Source of the DNA: Gammaproteobacteria bacterium RIFCSPHIGHO2_12_FULL_45_12
GTDB taxonomy: Bacteria; Pseudomonadota; Gammaproteobacteria; DSM-16500
Direction: 5' to 3'
Length of the DNA stretch: 11,444 nt
NCBI GenBank assembly: GCA_001801665.1
Contig: MGYH01000047.1
Span: 16,464 to 27,907 of the forward strand
The translations under genes and the position numbers were made by a program. The notes under the pieces were generated by a model that worked only from the letters and a program-made list of their open reading frames with translations, ran no database searches and had not been told where the DNA came from. Shown piece after piece: positions 7,908 to 11,444 of the stretch (position 1 is its first letter; each line of letters opens with the position of its first letter).

Positions 7908-10091
7908 ATGAATAGGCTAATCAGTTTTTTAGTTCCTTCTCGCTGTTTGGAGCACCTTAATCAGCAATTTGACGCATTTGAAAAAAATACTGCCGACCCG
8001 TCAGCCATCGAATTTTTGGTGAAATTTGATGATGACCATGAGGAGGCGCAGGTATTTATTGAAGATCAGATTAAAAAACGTCCATTTCAAATAAAATATA
8101 TCATTACTCCACGCGTTGAAGGTACATTTTCACTCTGGATTGCGGTGGAGCAACTCTTTGGGTTATCGGATAGATCAAGTTATTTTGTACAAGTGTTATC
8201 AGATGAGCCGCATTTCATGACACCCAATTGGGACGAAGTCTTACGCGGGTACATTGGTTTTTATTCGGATCATGTATTTCGCTTACGGCTTTCTACTATG
8301 AAGCACAACAACTATGCTTCCCATTATGAGTGTACCTTTCGATGTGACAGTTTCCCAATATATACCAGACGCTGGTTGGAGTTAACGGAGGGAACCGGAG
8401 ATTGTTGGGGCTCTGATGCTTATCAGCAATGTGTGGCATTTCATTTGGGGCTCGGGCCAGGTGGATACTTTAATTATTATCGGGAAGGATCTCTATGCCG
8501 TGATGTCCCTGTTAATAATATTGAAATGGGTGGTTTGGAGTTTGGCGTTGGTGTGAGCGAGGCAATGCAACGCGAGCGTCAAATACGTAATTTGAGAGAA
8601 TGGCGTCGCCTAACCACTTATCAAATGCAAGAGAATTTTAGTTACCTTGCGCGCCGCATTTTTTGCTATATCTGGGCAAATGAGAACAAGATTAAATCAT
8701 TTACATTAATAGCGGATGTATCCAAGAAAACAGTGATGGTGGTTGGTTCTGATGGCAGCGTGCTAAGAGAGGTTTCTTATCGTCTGCAGCCAAGTGTGAT
8801 TTACATTCAAAATTTTGTGCGTGATTTTAATACCTTGCACTTGGTTTCGGCTTCTCGAACGATTCAACAATTTAAAATGTCCGCAATGGGGTTTTTTGAT
8901 AAATACAGGCTTCATTATCGTTCAAAGCGTGGTAGGTTCAGTGTGCTCGCTATGCTAAAAAGCTTCATCATAAAGGCCGTCAGACAAATGAGGCACTTAA
9001 TATTTTTTCTGACGAGAGTTGCTTATAGGCTAATATCCCCTTTTATTTTTAGGAGGGCTTTGAATTTCGCCATCTGTAAATTTTTCACAAGATTAGATGC
9101 AGCTCTTTGCAGATGGAAACTCAAGATGCGCCAATTAAGACAAATGCTATCAGCCGGTTATAAAAAGCCCCTCGATTTTATTAAGCATAATCGTTTAAAG
9201 CGTGGTAGGTTCAGTGTGCTCGCAATGCTAAAAAGCCGCAACATAAAGGCCGTCAGACGAGTGATTCACATACTATTGTTTCTAATGACAAATATGCTTC
9301 GCGTTGCGAAGCAATTTTTATCTGAGGGCCTCAGATGGATGAGGGTTGCTTACAGACGAATATTTCCTTTTAGTTTTAGGAGGGGTGTAAATTCCGTCAT
9401 CTGTCAATTATGCAATAGATTAGATGTAGCTCTTTGCAGATGGAAATCCAAGGCGCGCCAATTAACACGAATGCTATCAGCCAGTTATCAAAAGCCTATT
9501 CATTTTATTAAGCATCATTGTTCAAAGCGTGCTAGGTTCAGTATCGTGGCAATGCTAAAAAGCTTCATCATAAAGACAGTCAGACGAGTGAGGCACCTAC
9601 TATTTTTTCTAATGATAAGCATTCTTTACGTTGCGAAGCAATTTTTATCTGAGGGCATCAGATGGATGAGAGTTGCTTACAGACGACTATTTCCTTTTAG
9701 TTTTAGGAGGGGTTTAAATTCCCTTATCTGTCAATTATCTAATAGATTAGATGCAGCTCTTTGCGGATGGAAATCCAGGGTGCGCCAATTAACACTAATG
9801 CTATCAGCCAGTTATAAAAAGCCCCTCGATTTTATTAAGTATTTTAGTCACCAGAAGTTCAAAAAGAAAAAAGTAGAAAAGGCAAAATCGCTAGAGCCTA
9901 GAAACGAATTTGTTCATTGTGAGTCACCCGGTATCGATGTGTTATACCGAAAAAAATTCACATTACCACCCGGCGTATCAATGCCTGACGCAAGACAAAA
10001 AATACAAGCCAGAGAAATTATCAACTCGTTGTTGCAGCAGCGTTTGTTGTATCGTCAAAAACAATTTGATTTAAATGGGGAATCATCATGA
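7908..10091 (+). CDS. Putative glycosyltransferase-like protein with three tandem basic C-terminal repeats
   Basis: A 727-residue protein. Residues 1-~320 align without gaps with the divergent minus-strand protein: ISFLVPSR at the N-terminus, FLVKFDDD (~36-43), VLSDEP (~96-101) and the EGTGDCWGSDAYQQC block. The GT-A-like character is inferred from these motifs. The tail then holds three tandem repeats: residues 340-430 (91 aa), 431-539 (109 aa) and 540-648 (109 aa). Each begins KR(G/A)RFS and ends FIK plus four residues. They are rich in Arg/Lys and in hydrophobic segments (for example HLLFFLMISILYVAKQFL), which suggests amphipathic, perhaps membrane- or nucleic-acid-contacting helices; no function is recognised. 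A KFKKKKVEK stretch and a ~70-residue unique end follow. ATG 7908 has GGAAAG just upstream. The TGA stop overlaps the next gene's ATG by four bases, implying translational coupling. Confidence 0.65.
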   Translation: MNRLISFLVPSRCLEHLNQQFDAFEKNTADPSAIEFLVKFDDDHEEAQVFIEDQIKKRPFQIKYIITPRVEGTFSLWIAVEQLFGLSDRSSYFVQVLSDEPHFMTPNWDEVLRGYIGFYSDHVFRLRLSTMKHNNYASHYECTFRCDSFPIYTRRWLELTEGTGDCWGSDAYQQCVAFHLGLGPGGYFNYYREGSLCRDVPVNNIEMGGLEFGVGVSEAMQRERQIRNLREWRRLTTYQMQENFSYLARRIFCYIWANENKIKSFTLIADVSKKTVMVVGSDGSVLREVSYRLQPSVIYIQNFVRDFNTLHLVSASRTIQQFKMSAMGFFDKYRLHYRSKRGRFSVLAMLKSFIIKAVRQMRHLIFFLTRVAYRLISPFIFRRALNFAICKFFTRLDAALCRWKLKMRQLRQMLSAGYKKPLDFIKHNRLKRGRFSVLAMLKSRNIKAVRRVIHILLFLMTNMLRVAKQFLSEGLRWMRVAYRRIFPFSFRRGVNSVICQLCNRLDVALCRWKSKARQLTRMLSASYQKPIHFIKHHCSKRARFSIVAMLKSFIIKTVRRVRHLLFFLMISILYVAKQFLSEGIRWMRVAYRRLFPFSFRRGLNSLICQLSNRLDAALCGWKSRVRQLTLMLSASYKKPLDFIKYFSHQKFKKKKVEKAKSLEPRNEFVHCESPGIDVLYRKKFTLPPGVSMPDARQKIQAREIINSLLQQRLLYRQKQFDLNGESS
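8925..9851 (+). repeat. Three in-frame tandem repeats (273, 327 and 327 bases) within the 7908-10091 gene
   Basis: The units are 8925-9197, 9198-9524 and 9525-9851, each starting AAGCGTG(G/C)TAGGTTCAGT. Units 2 and 3 are the same length and, by my hand alignment, differ at about 45 of 327 bases. Unit 1 lacks 54 bases that in unit 2 begin at 9285. All unit lengths are multiples of three, so the frame is kept. Confidence 0.92.
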
Positions 10092-11158
10092 AAGACGCCG
10101 TAAGAGAGCATGAAAGACTGTCAGTTTGTGTGAACAAGACGCTGGCTCAAATTAAATTAGAAATTGAAAATAATTCATACCCCGTGACAGAGGCGGATCT
10201 TTTAATTTTGTCTGATTGTCCATTATGCGGCAGTGATAAAACGCTGCGAATTTCCGAGGTGTCGCTAAATAAATCGTTAGTTTTCTTTAGTACGGATATT
10301 TGTCAGGATTGCCTACACATTTACCGAGCTATTTCGCCAAATGAAGCCTGGTTTGTAGCTCGATGGGATCAAATTTCAACGGGAACGTTGAGTGTGTACA
10401 ATGAGTCTTTAGAAGAAAAGAGACGTGTACGCTATGAATTGTACTATGGGCTGCTACATAAGCACAAAAGAAGTGGTAGATTGCTTGATGTCGGCGCTGC
10501 CTATGGTGCGGGAACGCGGGTGTTCAGAGAGAGGGGTTTTCAGGTTGAAGCATTGGAGCCTGAAAGAGATAGGGCGGAATACATTCGAAAGATATGTGAT
10601 ATTGAAACACACAGTTGTACGCTAGATAAATTCAAACCGAATGATGAGACTTACGATCTAATCGTATTCGCTCATTGTCTTGAGCATTTGAATGATCCCG
10701 TTGGATCGTTAAAAACACTCAAAAATTGGTTGAAAAAAGACGGCGTTATTTATTTGGAAATTCCCATCGCTTGGAAAGTAATTGATTGGCAGGACTCGCT
10801 ATTTATGGCGCATAAACACAATTTTGTGGAGAAAAATATTCGTAAACTGGTGGCAGAGCTTGGTTTTAACGTATTGGATAGCTATTTGATTCCTGATAAT
10901 GACGCGCCATTTTGCAATCTTGCATTAGTGATTCAGCCGAAGAGCGATGGCTTGGCAACGATTGGATCTGATCGTTTGTTGGATCCTGAGCAATACGACA
11001 GTCAGGATTTGAAGTGTCTTTATGAAATAGGGTTGCCGGTTGCAAGGCCCGCTGGCGAAGTGTTGAAATTCGATGTCCCTCATATTACCAACTTCTATCA
11101 TATTTTAAAAAGTGATCGTAGGAACTGTATCGTGCGGGATGGCTTTATAACATACTAA
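10088..11158 (+). CDS. Class I SAM-dependent methyltransferase with N-terminal zinc ribbon
   Basis: A 356-residue protein. An N-terminal CPLC (C44, C47) paired with CQDC (C72, C75) forms a probable zinc ribbon, as in methyltransferases that act on sugars or nucleotide-sugars. The catalytic domain follows: motif I RLLDVGAAYGAG (131-142), an acidic residue ending strand 2 in ALEPE (E157), motif YDLIVFAHCLEHLNDP (189-204), then GVIYLEIP (219-226) and the HNFVEKNIRKLVAELGF segment typical of the Methyltransf_23-like fold. About 90 further residues are unassigned. GGGGAA (10077-10082) precedes the ATG, which overlaps the stop of the upstream gene as ATGA, so the two products are probably made together. 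It may methylate the product of the neighbouring glycosyltransferase-like protein. Substrate and methylated atom (C, N or O) are unknown. Confidence 0.83.
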   Translation: MKDAVREHERLSVCVNKTLAQIKLEIENNSYPVTEADLLILSDCPLCGSDKTLRISEVSLNKSLVFFSTDICQDCLHIYRAISPNEAWFVARWDQISTGTLSVYNESLEEKRRVRYELYYGLLHKHKRSGRLLDVGAAYGAGTRVFRERGFQVEALEPERDRAEYIRKICDIETHSCTLDKFKPNDETYDLIVFAHCLEHLNDPVGSLKTLKNWLKKDGVIYLEIPIAWKVIDWQDSLFMAHKHNFVEKNIRKLVAELGFNVLDSYLIPDNDAPFCNLALVIQPKSDGLATIGSDRLLDPEQYDSQDLKCLYEIGLPVARPAGEVLKFDVPHITNFYHILKSDRRNCIVRDGFITY

Positions 11159-11313
11159 TGCGTCTCGCTATTCTTGCGCACTTGGTTTAAGCAGGGTGAT
11201 GGTGTTCAGTGCCTCTCTGGTGTGCACAGGGCGGAGGTATGGTTTCTGCATGCCGTATGATCAATTCAATAGTTAGGCTTAAGGGTGATAAGTGGCTTTG
11301 TTACATCATTATT

Positions 11314-11351
11314 CGTCGTTGCGAGGCCGCTTTTTGGCCGAAGCAATCCAG
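11314..11351. repeat. Short palindromic repeat, CGTCGTTGCGAGG...GAAGCAATCCAG type
   Basis: TTGC (11319-11322) pairs with GCAA (11343-11346) and GGCC (11325-11328) with GGCC (11336-11339), around a seven-base GCTTTTT loop and with small GA internal mismatches. The layout matches the widespread 'CGTCATTGCGAGG...GAAGCAATC' class of dispersed bacterial palindromes. It lies in the noncoding stretch after the last gene, where a read-through transcript could form the hairpin. Confidence 0.6.
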
Positions 11352-11409
11352 AACGTCGTCAAAAATCATTATATTCGACATTTCCACGATCTTTTTGCGA
11401 ATGATTGAA

Positions 11410-11437
11410 TTTACAAAAAATCAGATTTGATTAAAAT
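11410..11437 (+). promoter_or_regulatory. Promoter-like site pointing out of the window
   Basis: TTTACA (11410-11415, five of six), a 16-base spacer and TAAAAT (11432-11437, five of six). It would serve a gene beginning beyond the right edge. The local sequence is AT-rich, so a chance match is possible. Confidence 0.4.
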
Positions 11438-11444
11438 GTACAAT

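Larger units (their letters stand above)
11159..11444. other. Noncoding tail of the window
   Basis: Apart from the palindromic repeat at 11314-11351 and the promoter-like site at 11410-11437, nothing is recognised here. The only open frame (11209-11430) runs through the repeat and has no convincing ribosome binding site or protein-like composition. Confidence 0.6.

Noticed and set aside
8925..9851. CRISPR-like array or noncoding tandem repeat
   Set aside because: The units are about 300 bases, contiguous without spacers, and keep one open reading frame, so this is a protein repeat.
11209..11430. 73-codon + strand open frame after the last gene
   Set aside because: It runs through a palindromic repeat, has no good ribosome binding site, and its translation looks random.

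Overview
The window looks like a chromosomal segment of a gammaproteobacterium of moderate-to-low GC. MetH and MetF resemble the enterobacterial proteins along their whole lengths, and the intergenic spaces hold short dispersed palindromes, including the GTCATTCTGAGCGAAGC type. A relative of the Legionella/Coxiella group would fit, but that placement is inference from general resemblance only.

Layout. (1) Bases 1-364 hold the C-terminal end of a transketolase-like / 2-oxoacid dehydrogenase E1-beta-type protein that starts outside the window. (2) Bases 445-5007 are a one-carbon unit on the + strand: cobalamin-dependent methionine synthase (metH), then methylenetetrahydrofolate reductase (metF) 15 bases later. 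(3) Sixteen bases after metF, in the same direction, is an FkbM-family methyltransferase (5024-6100). (4) Convergent to it is a minus-strand gene (6145-7497) for a putative glycosyltransferase-like protein. Its last 13 codons and stop lie in a small repeat with a palindrome. (5) A 410-base divergent intergenic region carries two back-to-back promoter-like sites and a 163-base nested palindromic element. (6) On the + strand is a paralogue of the minus-strand gene (7908-10091). It has the same N-terminal domain, but its tail consists of three tandem ~91-109-residue basic/hydrophobic repeats. (7) Overlapping it by four bases is a zinc-ribbon class I SAM-dependent methyltransferase (10088-11158). 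(8) The remaining 286 bases hold another short palindromic repeat and a promoter-like site pointing out of the window.

How the genes may work together. MetF makes 5-methyl-THF and MetH uses it to regenerate methionine, the precursor of SAM. Two predicted SAM-dependent methyltransferases and two glycosyltransferase-like proteins lie next to them, which suggests a locus that builds and methylates a surface glycan or similar molecule. The metabolic link is inferred from gene order. The most unusual item is the repeat tail of the 727-residue protein: its copies are similar at the DNA level, yet almost all codon differences between them change the amino acid.
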